Shown: positions 45,224 to 56,453 of the stretch, one piece after another
Numbering within the stretch: position 1 is the first letter of the stretch
Layout: every line of letters begins with the position of its first letter
From: Rhineura floridana
Taxonomy: Eukaryota; Chordata; Lepidosauria; Squamata; Rhineuridae
NCBI RefSeq assembly: GCF_030035675.1
Contig: NC_084483.1
Location: 186,001-250,000 of the forward strand
DNA length: 64,000 nt
Reading direction: 5' to 3'
Position numbers and translations under genes: made by a program
The notes under the pieces: generated by a model
What the model was told of the DNA's origin: nothing
The model's database searches: none
Seen by the model: only the letters and a program-made list of their open reading frames with translations

Positions 45224-45590
45224 GCTCCTCTTTCCTGGGGTATATGATTTGTCCTGGCCCTGAGCAGATTTTGGGGTGGGCACCCCCAGTTACTTATTTT
45301 TTTATGATTTCATGACATTATGTATTTATATCAAAATCCTGATGATTTTGATTGCATAAATGTATTGTTATTCTTGATGGGGAGAGTCCCCCGATCCCAG
45401 TGATATATCATACAGGGTACCCGAACATATATTTTGGGTTCAGAGACATGTTAATTTGTCTTGAAGTTGGTGTAGCTGTCAACTTTTCTTCTTTAGTGTT
45501 TTGAACTTTCAAATAAATAAGTAACCGGGAACAGAAAAACAACAGGGAATCTTGTAGCCCCTTATCTAGTCGCATCTTTATTTGGGGAGT
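45224..45590. other. Intergenic, nothing recognised
   Basis: AT-rich sequence between the Gypsy element and the CpG island of C1D; no repeat or coding signal seen. Confidence 0.45.
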
Positions 45591-45599
45591 TTATCCGAT

Positions 45600-46390
45600 T
45601 CAGAACTGAATGACCCTCGGAATGCAAGCCGATGGCGGGATGGGCGACCCTGTAAATCCCTGCGGTTCACTAGGCGCGCCACAAACAAACTCGGGCACAG
45701 ACCGGGGCTCTCTCTCCTCTCTCCCTCCAGCAGCACATTGTCTTTTCAAGTCGCCTTCCACAGAAATCCACGCGGCGAGTCCATCGCTTTTTTTCTGTTT
45801 TTGTCCAGCCATTTGGAGACGCCGAGCAAAGCGACGCAGCACCCTCCCTCGAAGAAGGCGCTCCAGCAACGGCCATTCACCGCGTGCTGGAGGGAAGGAC
45901 ACCGACGTCGCGGTCACTCCGGTCTCTTGCTTTTCAGCACCGGGAGCCTCGCGAGACGGAGGGCCTGATCCGACAGCGCTTCTGTAATCCCGCCATTTAA
46001 ACCGCCGCTTATCGAGCAGCCATCGCCGAGAGCAGCGGCGTTAGCATGAAGGGGTGTGCCTCGCGCCGAGCCCGCCCACCTGCCTCCGTCACTGCGGTCC
46101 TCAGCGGAGCCCGCCCTGAGCGCGCGCGCGATCGTCTTCACGCCGCAGGTAGGAAGCGCTGCGTTGGCAAGAGCGAGGCCGCTGGCGCAGGGCGGCGCCC
46201 GGCTTGCAAGCAGGCGGGGAAGGGCCTCTCTCGTGGCTGGCGCTGGCCTTTAGCGCGCTGCAGTCCCGGGGGGGGGGAGCGTCTGCTCGGCGGAGCCTGC
46301 AGCTCTGAAGGGGGTGGGCTGTCAGTAGCAGTTATTTTCCCAGCTTGGGTCATGCGGGCGCTGGCTGGGACGAGGGGGACGGCCGCGATC
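45600..46390 (+). promoter_or_regulatory. C1D: CpG island, probable C1D promoter
   Basis: A sharply bounded GC- and CpG-rich block, with many GCG/CGC runs and a G-run at about 46268. It lies about 5.4 kb upstream of the first C1D coding exon and in the right orientation. No other gene start is near, so it is most simply the C1D promoter. Confidence 0.7.
46020..46148 (+). other. C1D: Probable noncoding first exon of C1D
   Basis: A good donor, CGCCGCAG/GTAGGAAG, lies at 46148/46149 inside the CpG island. C1D in mammals has a noncoding first exon, and the next exon here starts only six bases before the ATG, so an upstream exon is required. The 5' end is a guess; several other start points are possible. 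Confidence 0.5.
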
Positions 46391-47100
46391 TGGCCACGGT
46401 GACACATGCCTTAGTTATATCCCGCTTAGATTACTGTAACGCGCTCTACGAGGCTGTCTCTGAAGACTCCTCAGAAACTTCAGTTGGTTCAATGTGCTGC
46501 AGCCAGAATGTTAACTGGGGTGGGTTACAGGGACCATACTACCCCCCTGTTAAAAAAGCTCCACTGGTTGCCAGTCTGTTTCCGGACACAATTCAAAGTG
46601 CTGGTGATGACCTATAAAGCCCTATACGGCTTAGGTCCAGGGTGTCTATCAGACCGTATCTCCCTGTATGAGCCTGCCCGGGCCCTGAGATGCTCAGGAG
46701 AGGCCCTTCTCTCAATACCCACATCTTCTCAAGTACGACTAGTGGGGAGGCGTGAAAGGGCCTTCTCGGTGGCTGCCCCTAGGCTCTGGAATTCCCTTCC
46801 TACGGAGGTAAGAATGACCCTCTCCTTGCAGTCCTTCCGCCAACAGCAAAGACCTTCCTTTTCCAACAAGCTTTTGGCATTGAAGGCTAAGGATAGGGCG
46901 TGAAGGGTGCTGCGTTGCTAATGTTTATTATATCATTTTTAAACTAGTCAACTCTTTTAGCTACATGTGTGTATGGTTTTAATATTGGAAATAGTTTAAT
47001 CTTATTTTAATGTAGACTTTATGTTTTTAATTATATGTATTTTTCATCTGGAAGCCGCCACGAGTTCCAGTTTTGGGAAAATGGCGGGGGATAAATAAAG
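46380..47100 (+). mobile_element. L2-type LINE 3' part, at the edge of the C1D CpG island
   Basis: The frames read RDLATVTHALVISRLDYCNALY then, after a frame change, QCAAARMLTGVGYRDHTTPL, LKKLHWLPVCFRTQFKVLVM, TYKALYGLGPG and RERAFSVAAPRLWNSLPTEV. The 3' end is AAATGGCGGGGGATAAATAAAGACAATAATAAG. It lacks the RT core. It sits in C1D intron 1 in sense orientation, directly after the island. Confidence 0.85.
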
Positions 47101-47559
47101 ACAATAATAAGAATAGTAATTCTGTTACCGACAGTGACCACCAAAATACCACGGCCGGAAAGCCCACAAATAAGGCATGGAAGGCAACAGCTCTTCCCTG
47201 CCCCAGTCTTCAGAGGTACATTGCTTCTGAACCTGGAGGATCCATTCAGCTATTGTAGCTATGAAGCGCTTTCTTCTTTGAGTTGTATCTCATGGTGGAT
47301 ATGCATGTGCAGAAAGCATTTTTACTTGTGCAAGGTAGGGCACCTTTTTTTTGTAAAATAATAACAAAAGCCCTCATGCTGCTCCCCCCCAAGTTGTACC
47401 TAAGAGTTAGATGGATTGAAACAGTATAGGATTATGACAAAAGGCTGAAGTAGAGTGGTGGTGGGTTCAGTGAAAGTGGAGTGCTCCACCTTGTATGGAT
47501 ATAAACATTTTAGCACAAACCTGGCACTCGTTTTTATACATCCCTGTGCCTGAATGGTT

Positions 47560-47925
47560 TGGGCCAAGGTTATTTGAGGGACTCTGTGCATGTGTGTGTA
47601 TGAACCTACCCATGCCTTGAGTATGGCATCAGAGGCCCTGCTTGTGAAGTTGCCTTTATAAGTTAGATTGGTAGGTGCTTGGGCCAGGGCCCTTATTGAA
47701 AAAGTGCCTACTTTGTGGAACTCACAAGGAATGGCCCCTTCAGTCTCTGTATCCAAAGTGGCTTTTAATTGATGTGTTTTTATTGGGTATGGCTGTTTCT
47801 ATTGGTTGAATTGTACTTTGAAATATTGCTGTTTGTTTTGGTATTTTTTAAAAAGTATATTGTAATGTTTATGTTGCTTGCCACCTTTTGTTCTAAATAT
47901 TTTAAATAAACAAATAAAGCATGCC
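47560..47925 (+). mobile_element. Old L2-like LINE 3' end
   Basis: GCCCTTATTGAAAAAGTGCC then TACTTTGTGGAACTCACAAGG echoes the RAFS..P.LWN..P end of L2 ORF2. It is followed by a T-rich tail ending TAAATAAACAAATAAAGC. Strongly decayed. Confidence 0.5.
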
Positions 47926-50900
47926 CCTGAGCTGAGCCTGGCGTTGAAAGTGGATTCCAAGGGTGAGCCTTGCTTTTGAGTTCTGCATGCACAGAGAATG
48001 AGTGGATTGGGTCTTCTCAGGCTTATCAGCCAAGGGGTCCTCTCTCCAGACAGCCATAGGGGAAAGTGCATCTGATCCTGGATCAATCTTTTGGCAAGAT
48101 AATATTTTCTGCACAATTAATCCTACTTCTTAATCATCTGTGCCAGTCCACACACTTTTTTTTTTGAAGTTATGAATCTGTTTTCTGAATGGTTACTACC
48201 AGTACTTCTAGTCACCATCAGCATTCTGCTGCTGCCCAAGCGCTGTCTGTGAGAGGTAGGATTTTGTTGCTCAATCCTCAAAAGTAATAAGAACTTTGGT
48301 AGTTTCTGAGACCCTCCAAAGCTCATTGTGGGGTTGATGGTGAGAGTGTACCCTTCTTCTAACTTGGCACTCTTGCTGCTTTTGAGTCCCCCTCCCCCCA
48401 AAAAAAGCTCAGTGTGATGTCAGATACAGTATCCACAAAGCTCCCCTTCCTTGAGTCCTCCATGCAGAACACATCTCAGAGAAAGGTTGTAGACTAGTGT
48501 GTCGGGGAGAAAGATTAGACCAAAACCCTTTTTTGAGACATTATGCCAGGGTGGGCAAAAGGGAGATCAGGATCTGCTGGTAGATTTCAGGTTGTTTGCA
48601 ACAGAGCAGAAAGGGGTTGTGATGCCCAGTTGTTCTGACAATGACAACAACAAAAAGGCATCTTTCTCTCTCCCCCCCCCCCAAATTGGGCTGAGGAAAC
48701 TAAGACAAGTTTGGTTAATGAGTAGTGGATTTTTTCCAGGAAAAGACTGAGCTGAGTTCAGTTCTGGTACTGAAAAGAGTTCCTTAGGCTCAGAATGTGC
48801 TCAGAGGCACCCTGCTCTTTAATTCTAACTGAATGTCTTTTGTACTTGGCTCTTGTTGGTAGATCTTTGGCTTCTAGTAAAAACAACCATCACAAACTAG
48901 ACTCAACTAGCCTGAAGTCTTTTCATGGTAATCCTTATTCATACATCATGGCTGGATCTCCACATGTACAAAGAATGTGTGCGTAGTTGAAAGACTGATC
49001 TTATGCTGTAGTTGTGTTCATTGTGCAGATGGGGGCAAAACCCTGTGGTATGAGCAGGGTTCTACTTTCCTATGTGCAGAGAACATTCTTACATATACTG
49101 TAACACCTCCTCCAGTCTGAGTTGAGTAGTCCAGGAACAGTTTTACCATGTGATGTGCTGTTCCTGTAGGCTCTCTGTTAAAAGTACTTCGGAGTAAAAA
49201 TACAAGGTTCACCCTTTAGAAATTATTCCTGCAACATCTGTCAGTTGCACCTCCATCTTGCCTGAATTAGTCCATAAACATTTGTATTAAATGGGGTGTG
49301 CTTATCCACAGAACAGCTGCTGTGCTGCCTCCGCAGGGAGACTCCTCCTGTTGTGCTAAAGAAGGTATTTATTAGGTTAGAGTTATGGAACTCTAGAGGT
49401 CTGTCTCTATGCTCCCTTAGCCTTACAGTAACTTCCTGTCAGGTGACATCACCCCTTTCTTTAAGTGCTTAATTAGTTTTTCCTGCCTCCGTTTATTTCA
49501 GTCATCAGTGAAGCCAGCAGCAGGCCTAGGAGCCCCAGAGGACAACACTCCTTTTCTACCTTTGTCGCTCCCTCAGACGTTACTTCTCCTCTGTTGAATC
49601 TACCTCTTCAACAGTTCTACTGTATAATTACCTGCCATCAACCTTCATCATCATCATCATCATCACCACCATCCTCAGGTTACCATCCCCAGAGACTGTA
49701 CATTTTCTTTGAAGTTTCTGTATAACTTTTTTTTTCTGGTTTGATAAAATAGTTCTGATTAAAAGAGAGCAATTGAGGTGACTGTCTGGCAAAGTGGGTT
49801 TCAGAACCACGGGCTCAGAATAGTTCCCCATTATACATTCCTTGCCTAGTGGCTCTCCAGAATGCTCTACTCTCTTCTCCCACCCCCTCCTCCCTTTTTT
49901 GGCCTCTCTCTCATAAATGGGATTATTTGGAAGGAAAGCTTTGTTTTTATTATATAGAACAGTCATTCAGTTTTGGCACAGCTGCGTGGCAAAAAGGCAG
50001 GCCAGAAACTAATCAAGTTTCTGCTTGTTGTCGGAAATGCCTTTTTTTTTTTTGGTATAGTTGGAAGTAATTGTTTCGTAGACTAAGTGAAATAAACAAG
50101 GAGTCCTGGATTGCCTGTAGATATATGGAATCATCCATGCTACTTTATTTTCCTCTTGGCAACCTCTCTTCCATAGTTACAAACACAAAGTTTGTGTATT
50201 GATTTTGGCAACTAACTATTTTGTCAAAACCGACAAAGAACTTCTTTATTCAAAGTTAGAGCTTCAACACAACTGCTTAAAACTAGGCTTGTTGCCTGAA
50301 ATCTTAATTGGTCATCTGAGCTTTAACTGATTGCTGAATTTTGTGATTAAGCACAAGCCATCACCTTAAAAGGGCATCTGGTCCTCTGTGGAGAGATGGC
50401 CTTCTGTTTCACAAAAGCTAGAAGCTGCACAGTTGACTTTGTAAGTATTAGTGGTAAATTTGGGGCCATCTTTTAAAGTGATCCTGACACTTTAAATTAG
50501 TTGGATCAATCAGTTGGCCAAACGTTGTGGCCCTAGTTAAAACTTTTTAACTTCTGCCCTAGTAGGCGGCTGCCAGTGTGGCAACACATTCTCTGTAGCC
50601 GTGGTTGTCAAAATGTGAGGTGATACTCTGGCCTCTGCTAGGTTAGCCTTTTGTGTGCTGTTGTTAGGTAAGAAAAAAATAGCACTGTTCCACTCCCTCC
50701 TACTCATCCAATCAGTGGGCATGCATAATTACTTGCTGAGTAGACAGTACTGAGAGTGAATGGGGCAGTCATTTATTTTACGAATGAGCTTTCTGGTTGA
50801 CTTTAAAACACGTAAATGGATGAACCTGACTTGTGTCATTTTTTCTTTTGAAATAAGCCCTATTCAGATGATACCTTGCAGCTTGGTTGCTGCACCCCGT

Positions 50901-51044
50901 TGGCTAGTTCCCACATCACATCAGTATAACTTCAAGTTACATTTCCAAAGATACTTGCATGTCACTATTGACATCCCGGTGGAGAGCAGATAGTAGCATG
51001 GGAAAGAGTCATATGATTTGGGAAAGCTGTGCTAACCTTTAAAA
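47926..51044 (+). other. C1D intron 1, remainder
   Basis: No coding signal. It has a (TCA)n run at about 49645-49675 with an imperfect CACCACCATCC end, and homopolymer runs near 48675 and 50043. No repeat family was recognised in the rest. Confidence 0.45.
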
Positions 51045-51165
51045 CAATGGTGGGGAACCTGTGGCCCTCCAGGTCTTGCTGGATTCCAACTCTCATCATC
51101 CCTGACCATTGGCCATGCTGGATGGAGCTGATGGGAGCTGGAAAGCCACAGGTTCCCCATCTCTG
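51045..51165. mobile_element. hAT-like palindromic MITE, family B
   Basis: 121 bp, CAATGGTGGGGAACCTGTGG to CCACAGGTTCCCCATCTCTG, with inverted arms of about 45 bp. Flanks CTTTAAAA and TTTTAAAT match at 6 of 8 bases. Located in C1D intron 1. Confidence 0.75.
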
Positions 51166-51539
51166 TTTTAAATGTTACCAGTGTGATCTGAGTGCTGCAC
51201 ATTTGTTGTTTATTTTATTACATTTATGGCTTGCCTTTCTTCTGTCATGGAATCCAAGGTGGTGTTGGATTTCATGACGCCCATGAGTGTTAATTATGTT
51301 ACCAAGATAATGTTTAAACTTTGCCATACAAGTCTGCAAAACAAAAGGTGTTGATACCATTGCTGTCCTTGCAAAGGTCAAGAAACTTGCTGTGGTTGTC
51401 TTAGTCTGTCAATCCACAGGTTAATGGCAGTTATTTCCTTAATAGCTTGTGGACCTGTTCTATCATTTCATAAACCTAATGTTTCTTTATCTACCTGTAC
51501 TATGGTAAAACCTGTTCTCGTTCTTGTGTGTAGAGCATT

Positions 51540-51680
51540 ATGTCAGAGACTGATCTCACTGGAGAAGAATATCCAACAGAGATTCATGATTATCTTTCGG
51601 CCTTTGAAAAGTCTCTTGGTTCTGTAGATGAGATGTTGAAGACTATGATGTCTGTGTCTAGAAGTGAACTTCTCCAGAAG
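51540..51680 (+). CDS. C1D: C1D coding exon 1
   Basis: 47 codons; the exon itself starts at 51534 after a TGTAG acceptor, with AGCATT before the ATG. Donor GTAAGA. Confidence 0.95.
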
Positions 51681-54600
51681 GTAAGAGGAAGATGAAGGCA
51701 CAACAGCTTTTGTCTGTTACAACTGATCTGTGGTAAGGATGTGCCAGAATTCTGCCCCATTTGGATTTGTTACTGAATTTTCCATTAATTCGCTATAGTT
51801 GCAGATCAGATTTTTATGTACCGATTTTCTGTGACTATTTTTGAAAACTTTTTTTAAAAAAACCCACCTTTAAAATGTAGATATAAAGAACAATAATTTT
51901 ATCAATATTAAGAACAATAATTTTATTGATATTTCCTTTCAAATTATCAATATTTTTGAGAGGGAAAAAATGGATCGGTACGCCTGTTAGGTTGGCAGAA
52001 TGCTCTAGAAGCAGTGCTGGATCCCATCCCTAATCTGTGGTAGAAGTCCAGAACTCCAGGCCTCTTTAATACTGAGTGGCTTGTACTTGTAAGTTAATTC
52101 AGAGACCAGAAAACAAAGTACATTCCCTATTCACTTCTAGAAGTGAGGAAAGTAGATACTTCTAGAAGCTCTAGAACAGGCCCTAAAATGTAAAATCTAG
52201 TTGTTAAGCTGCTACAGCACCCATTCCAGCTGTGTAAAGAACAGATCTAAAGGAATGTATAAAGCATCTTTTCTTTCCCCTTTTCAACACCCACCAATAA
52301 TAAGAGGCACTGCCTGAGGTCTTTGTTCTTGTATCTGTGTACCTTAACATTTAAAATCCAATTTGTAATTTCTATGGGGCAAAATAAATACTTGTACATC
52401 AGAGAACTTCACCCCCAAAGCTTTCCAAACATGAATAAATTATGAATGCAACAGTTTTGACAACTCAGCCCTTTGACAGCATCCATGTTCAATCTTGTAA
52501 GCTGTACACTCATGTAACCTGAGTTTCCTGGAAATCCTATAGGAATGAAATGATAGATTGGCTTTGACAGCCAAAAAATGTTTCTACCTTTTTGTATACA
52601 GGCACAATATTCCTGCATGCCTTGTGCATAAAAATACAGGTGGCAGGCATCCAGAGCCCATGTAGCCGTGGGCCTCCCTTTTTGCTGGTAAAGAGAGAGA
52701 ACTCTGTGAATACACAGGGCTTTCATAGTTGGCTGTTAGGAAGGTCCATGGGGCTGCCTCATGGGATCACTGCTAGGATTGATAGGTAGGTGATACATAG
52801 AAGAATTGCTGCGTCATAATGGCTAAAATACCAATAAGGCAACCTTAGGGTGGGGCTGGGAGAGAGATTGCCCTTCCAAAGCCCAGCCAGCTTGCACCAG
52901 CCAGGATGGAAGTTGGGGGGAGTGGGGTTGCTTTTTCTTTTTACTGTCACAATTGGGTTTTTTAAAACTTCCCTTCCATTGACTGCCGTGGGGAGAGGAT
53001 AAACTAGGCCAGCTCCAGTGCTGGTACAATTTTGCAGCTACTTTGGGGGCATATCGGGGAACAAGGAAGCTTAGGTTGCTGTGGATCCATACCCTCCTCT
53101 GACATATCCCTGGAATGCGCTCCTTTGCCCTCCATCAGGGTTGGCATTTCCACCCACAAAACAATGGTACTGGTGGACCTTTTAATCATTGCTTCAGTGC
53201 ACTTCAGAAAGTGGACCTCTCTTTTTCACCCATGGCGCGGCCCTTCCTCTCGCTTTCCTGGAAGAATGCAAAAGCTCCCTTAACTACAAACTGGGGAGTC
53301 CTTGAATCAGGTTAGTTGGCTTTTGGTAAGCCGTTCTCTCTCAGTCTTGGCCCTCCCACTTGCCATTTAGGGATAATACTGCTGGTCTATCAGACAAAGT
53401 TATTGTAAAGATGCAAGTTAATATATGTGAGGTTTTTGAAATTTTCATAACTGCTATATAAAATTTATTATTTATTTATTTATTTATTTAATTACATTTC
53501 TAGACCGCCCTATAGCAGAAAGCTCTCAGGGCGGTGTACAACAAATAAAATCACAATTAAAATATGAGCAAGTGTGGAAAAATATATATATATATATATA
53601 TATATAACAATTATAAAACATTAATAAAATTGCCATTGAGATTTATAAATTAAGATCATATTAAGTTTAGAATGTTAAATTAAAATATTTAAAAATTTAC
53701 AAAATTTAAAAAGCCTGGGCGAAAAGGTAAGTTTTTACCTGGCGCCGAAAAGATAACAGAGAAGGCGCCAGGCGTATCTCGTCTGGGAGGGCATTCCATA
53801 GTTCGGGGGCCACCACCGAGAAGGCCCTAGATCTAGTTGTTGATCTCCGGGCCTCTTTATGGGTTGGGACCCAGAGAAGGGCCTTCGACGTCGAGCGTAG
53901 TGAACGGGTAGGTACATAGCTAAGTTGTGTTAGCTTTTAACCCTTTTTGCTGATGTATCTGAAGCATACCTTGAAGAATTTTCGTTTTACATTATTGACA
54001 TTTTGTGGTCTTGGGTAGTTAATATTTTAACAAGACATTTTTATCGGCGTCTCAACATTGAGGCCCAGAGTGCAAAACACACCTCTATAAATATCATGTT
54101 CTATTTGCCTAACATTCTTTAGAATTTTGTTTATTTGAAATTATTGGATAAGATTTCATGGTAGATACAAGCAGGTACTGTGAAACAATTTGAAGCTTTT
54201 TAAAAATTTTGGACTCTTAAATTCTGTGAGACAATGTTGTAAAACTGGCTGGAAAAAAGTGGCATTGACTACTGTGATTGTAATCAGTTCTAGCTGGGAG
54301 CTGTCCTGGTATCTCAATTAAATATAATAAAATGCACATGATGATGTTTGTATCTTTCTGGTTTTAGCTGGATCCTCTTGAACAAGCAAAATTAGATTTG
54401 GTCTCTGCTTACACATTGAATTCAATGTTTTGGGGTGAGTGTGAAGTATGAAATTTATGGTAGTAATCTAAGTACTTCAGTATGTAACTGCATATTTAAA
54501 TTTGCAGCTTTGCAACTAGGTATCCCATCCAATTTCTAAAGTTGATTTTATTACCATTATACTTTTATAAGTGACACTAAAAGAGGACTTAATAATTTAA

Positions 54601-54917
54601 GCCTTCACCGTTTTTATAATAGCTGATCAATTCCCTTTTCTTGTTCTTTGATTCCTCTTCCAACTCCTCTTTCTTTGTTGAGCCCTTGAAGCCCTTTCAC
54701 CCTGCTGTTAGGCATTTTATATTGTGATTAATATCACTGAGTTCAATTTAGCAAAAGAGTTTTCTGTTCCTGCAATTGGCGTGTGTGTTTGCAATTTAGA
54801 TATGGGCTAAGGATTTTATTGGTAAAGTGTCTCTTTAAAATACTAATAATTCATTTTACAGTATATCTTGCCACCCAAGGAATTAGTCCGAAGGAGCACC
54901 CAGTGAAACAGGAGCTG
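51540..54917 (+). CDS. C1D: C1D, nuclear exosome cofactor (first three coding exons)
   Basis: C1D (yeast Rrp47/Lrp1) is a small nuclear Sas10/C1D-domain protein that binds the exosome nuclease EXOSC10 (Rrp6) and assists 3' processing of 5.8S rRNA and other RNAs; it also binds nucleic acid. Exons: 51534-51680 (ATG at 51540), 54368-54434 and 54862-54917, all with GT/AG borders and compatible phases. They encode [47 protein letters not shown] / [22 protein letters not shown] / [19 protein letters not shown], about 88 of the 141 residues of the human protein. The C-terminal exons (ERIRVYMNRVKEI..) were not found up to 64000 and are probably beyond the edge. Same strand as WDR92, as in human. Confidence 0.95.
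51734..52032. mobile_element. hAT-like MITE with perfect 8-bp target duplication, in C1D intron 2
   Basis: 299 bp. Ends TAAGGATGTG and CCCATCCCTA are inverted and imperfect. Flanked by ATCTGTGG on both sides (51726-51733 and 52033-52040), identical 8 of 8. The interior is AT-rich and noncoding, with a short direct repeat AAGAACAATAATTTTAT. Confidence 0.78.
52041..53459 (+). other. C1D intron 2, unassigned part
   Basis: No coding similarity; short open frames on both strands look incidental. No repeat recognised. Confidence 0.45.
53460..53935 (-). mobile_element. L2-type LINE 3' end, antisense in C1D intron 2
   Basis: Minus-strand ORF2 end ([13 protein letters not shown]-like frame with CGCCTGGCGCC..GGCGCCAGGT) and 3' UTR, ending in a TTTATTTATTTATTTA tail on the plus strand at about 53467-53490. 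It includes a (TA)n run at 53582-53606. Same family as 20010-20345 and 28547-29418. Confidence 0.75.
53582..53606. repeat. (TA)n microsatellite
   Basis: About 12 uninterrupted AT units inside the L2 3' UTR. Confidence 0.85.
54368..54434 (+). CDS. C1D: C1D coding exon 2
   Basis: 67 nt, [20 protein letters not shown] then FW plus one base; TTTTAG acceptor, GTGAGT donor. Confidence 0.95.
54862..54917 (+). CDS. C1D: C1D coding exon 3
   Basis: 56 nt, completing Val and encoding [24 protein letters not shown] acceptor, GTAAGA donor. Confidence 0.95.
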
Positions 54918-55019
54918 GTAAGAGTCTTGTTTAATACAACATTACTGAAACAAGTGCTTGCACAATATTAAATCTAAATTAAAATATATAATTGGGGTTG
55001 TCATGGATGAATAATCATA

Positions 55020-55640
55020 ACTTTATTTTATTACTGCATTTATGTTGCACTTTTTCTCCAAGGAGGTGGTATACTTGGTTCCTAGGGATGGAGTTCCCCA
55101 TCTGATTCGATTCTGTTTTTCAATTTGTTAAATGGGCTGCCAGCTCCTATTAGCTATCAATTGTGTTCCACTGGTTATTGCGATTCCCGGTTCTCCCTTT
55201 ATTTGGATTATTTTTTTTCCAAAAAATTGCGTAATTTTCACATTTATTCCTTATGCTGCTGTATGTTTATATATGTATAAAGCAGCAGCAGATTACTAAA
55301 ATTACAGAAATAAGTATGTAATTCTCACTGCAGATTTAAAAAAAAATTACGGTGTTGCTAACAGCCATGAACTCACGCAGAGTGGCGAGCCTGTTCGACG
55401 ATGAGATGAATGTGCGGATTATCCCAGAATTCAATACCAAATCTGATTTTGCGAATATTCTACACCATCCCTCCCCATCCTCCAATTTTATCCTTACAAC
55501 AACCCTATGAGGTAGATTAGGCTGAGAGACAGTGACTTGCTCAAGGTTATCCGGTGAGCTTCATGGCTGAGTGGTGGTTGTAACCCTGATCATCTAGGTC
55601 CTAGTACAACACTCTAACCACTACACCACTCTAGCTAACC
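55020..55640 (-). repeat. tRNA-derived SINE interrupted by about 385 bp
   Basis: Right part 55475-55640 read on the minus strand: TGTAGTGGTTAGAGTGTTGT (A-box region), GGACCTAGATGATCAGGGTT (degraded B-box), then CAGTCTCTCAGCCTAATCTAC. Left part 55020-55080 is its tail (ATTTATGTTGCACTTTTTCT). The intervening sequence starts TAGGGATGG and ends CCATCCCT, possibly a MITE like that at 51734, but no duplication was seen. Confidence 0.55.
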
Positions 55641-55979
55641 ATGGTATCATAAAATGTTTTTCAATCTTTTTTTCCTTATGGTAATCCTGTGTTTTCAGAC
55701 AATATTAGAGTACAGTCCTTTCACATTGAACGCATCTGTATAAATTATAATGTTGTGCAACAGAAGGGTGATTATGATAAAAAGTCCAACTTACAGTTCT
55801 TTCTTGACAGCTCAGAATAAGAGTGAAGTTGGCAGAGCAGCTCAGGTCTCAGTCCCAGTTAGGGTCCCACTTCAGAAACGGCATAGCACTGCAAATCATC
55901 TATCTGGATTTATCAGCATGTATGATAGAGGACTTGGATTGGATCTATACTGCACTCTGCAAGGAAGGAAGGGTTACAT

Positions 55980-56405
55980 TTTAAAAAAAATATAACTGAG
56001 CTACCGGGTCCTGTATATAAGGTCCTGTTATTAACATATAAAGCCCTGGACAACGTGGGACCAGGTTTCCTGAAAGACTGTCTGTCTCTGTATAGACCTA
56101 TAAGATCACTTGGGTCATCTGGGGAAATTTTACTTGAGGCACCATACACTACATAATATCACAGGGAAGTGATTTTCTGCATTGCCCCTAGGCTGTGTGA
56201 AACATCTATTAATTGCTTGAAATGCGTTGTGAAAACATACCATTTTTTTGCACAGGCTTTCCCTGACCTGTAAAATTGAACCCTGTTATTCCTCTTTTCA
56301 CAATGCTGTTTTTGATACTGTTTTACTGGTTTTTAAACGTTACTTTGTATACTGCTTAGGGATGTTTGACTATTTAGCGATTTAGACATGTTTTTAAATA
56401 AATAA
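55980..56405 (+). mobile_element. Old L2-like LINE 3' end
   Basis: Decayed frames recall the L2 ORF2 C-terminus (TATAAAGCCCTGGACAACGT, GGGACCAGGTTTCCTGAAAG). The tail is TGTTTTTAAATAAATAAAATAAAG. Confidence 0.6.
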
Positions 56406-56420
56406 AATAAAGAATGACCC

Positions 56421-56453
56421 TTTATTATTATTATTATTATTATTATTATTTTA
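56421..56453. repeat. (TTA)n microsatellite
   Basis: About eleven TTA units following the tail of the L2-like fragment. Confidence 0.85.

Noticed and set aside
45582-46402. Several overlapping open frames on both strands in the C1D CpG island
   Set aside because: Long open frames are expected by chance in GC-rich DNA; translations are Arg/Pro/Ala-rich with no recognised domain.
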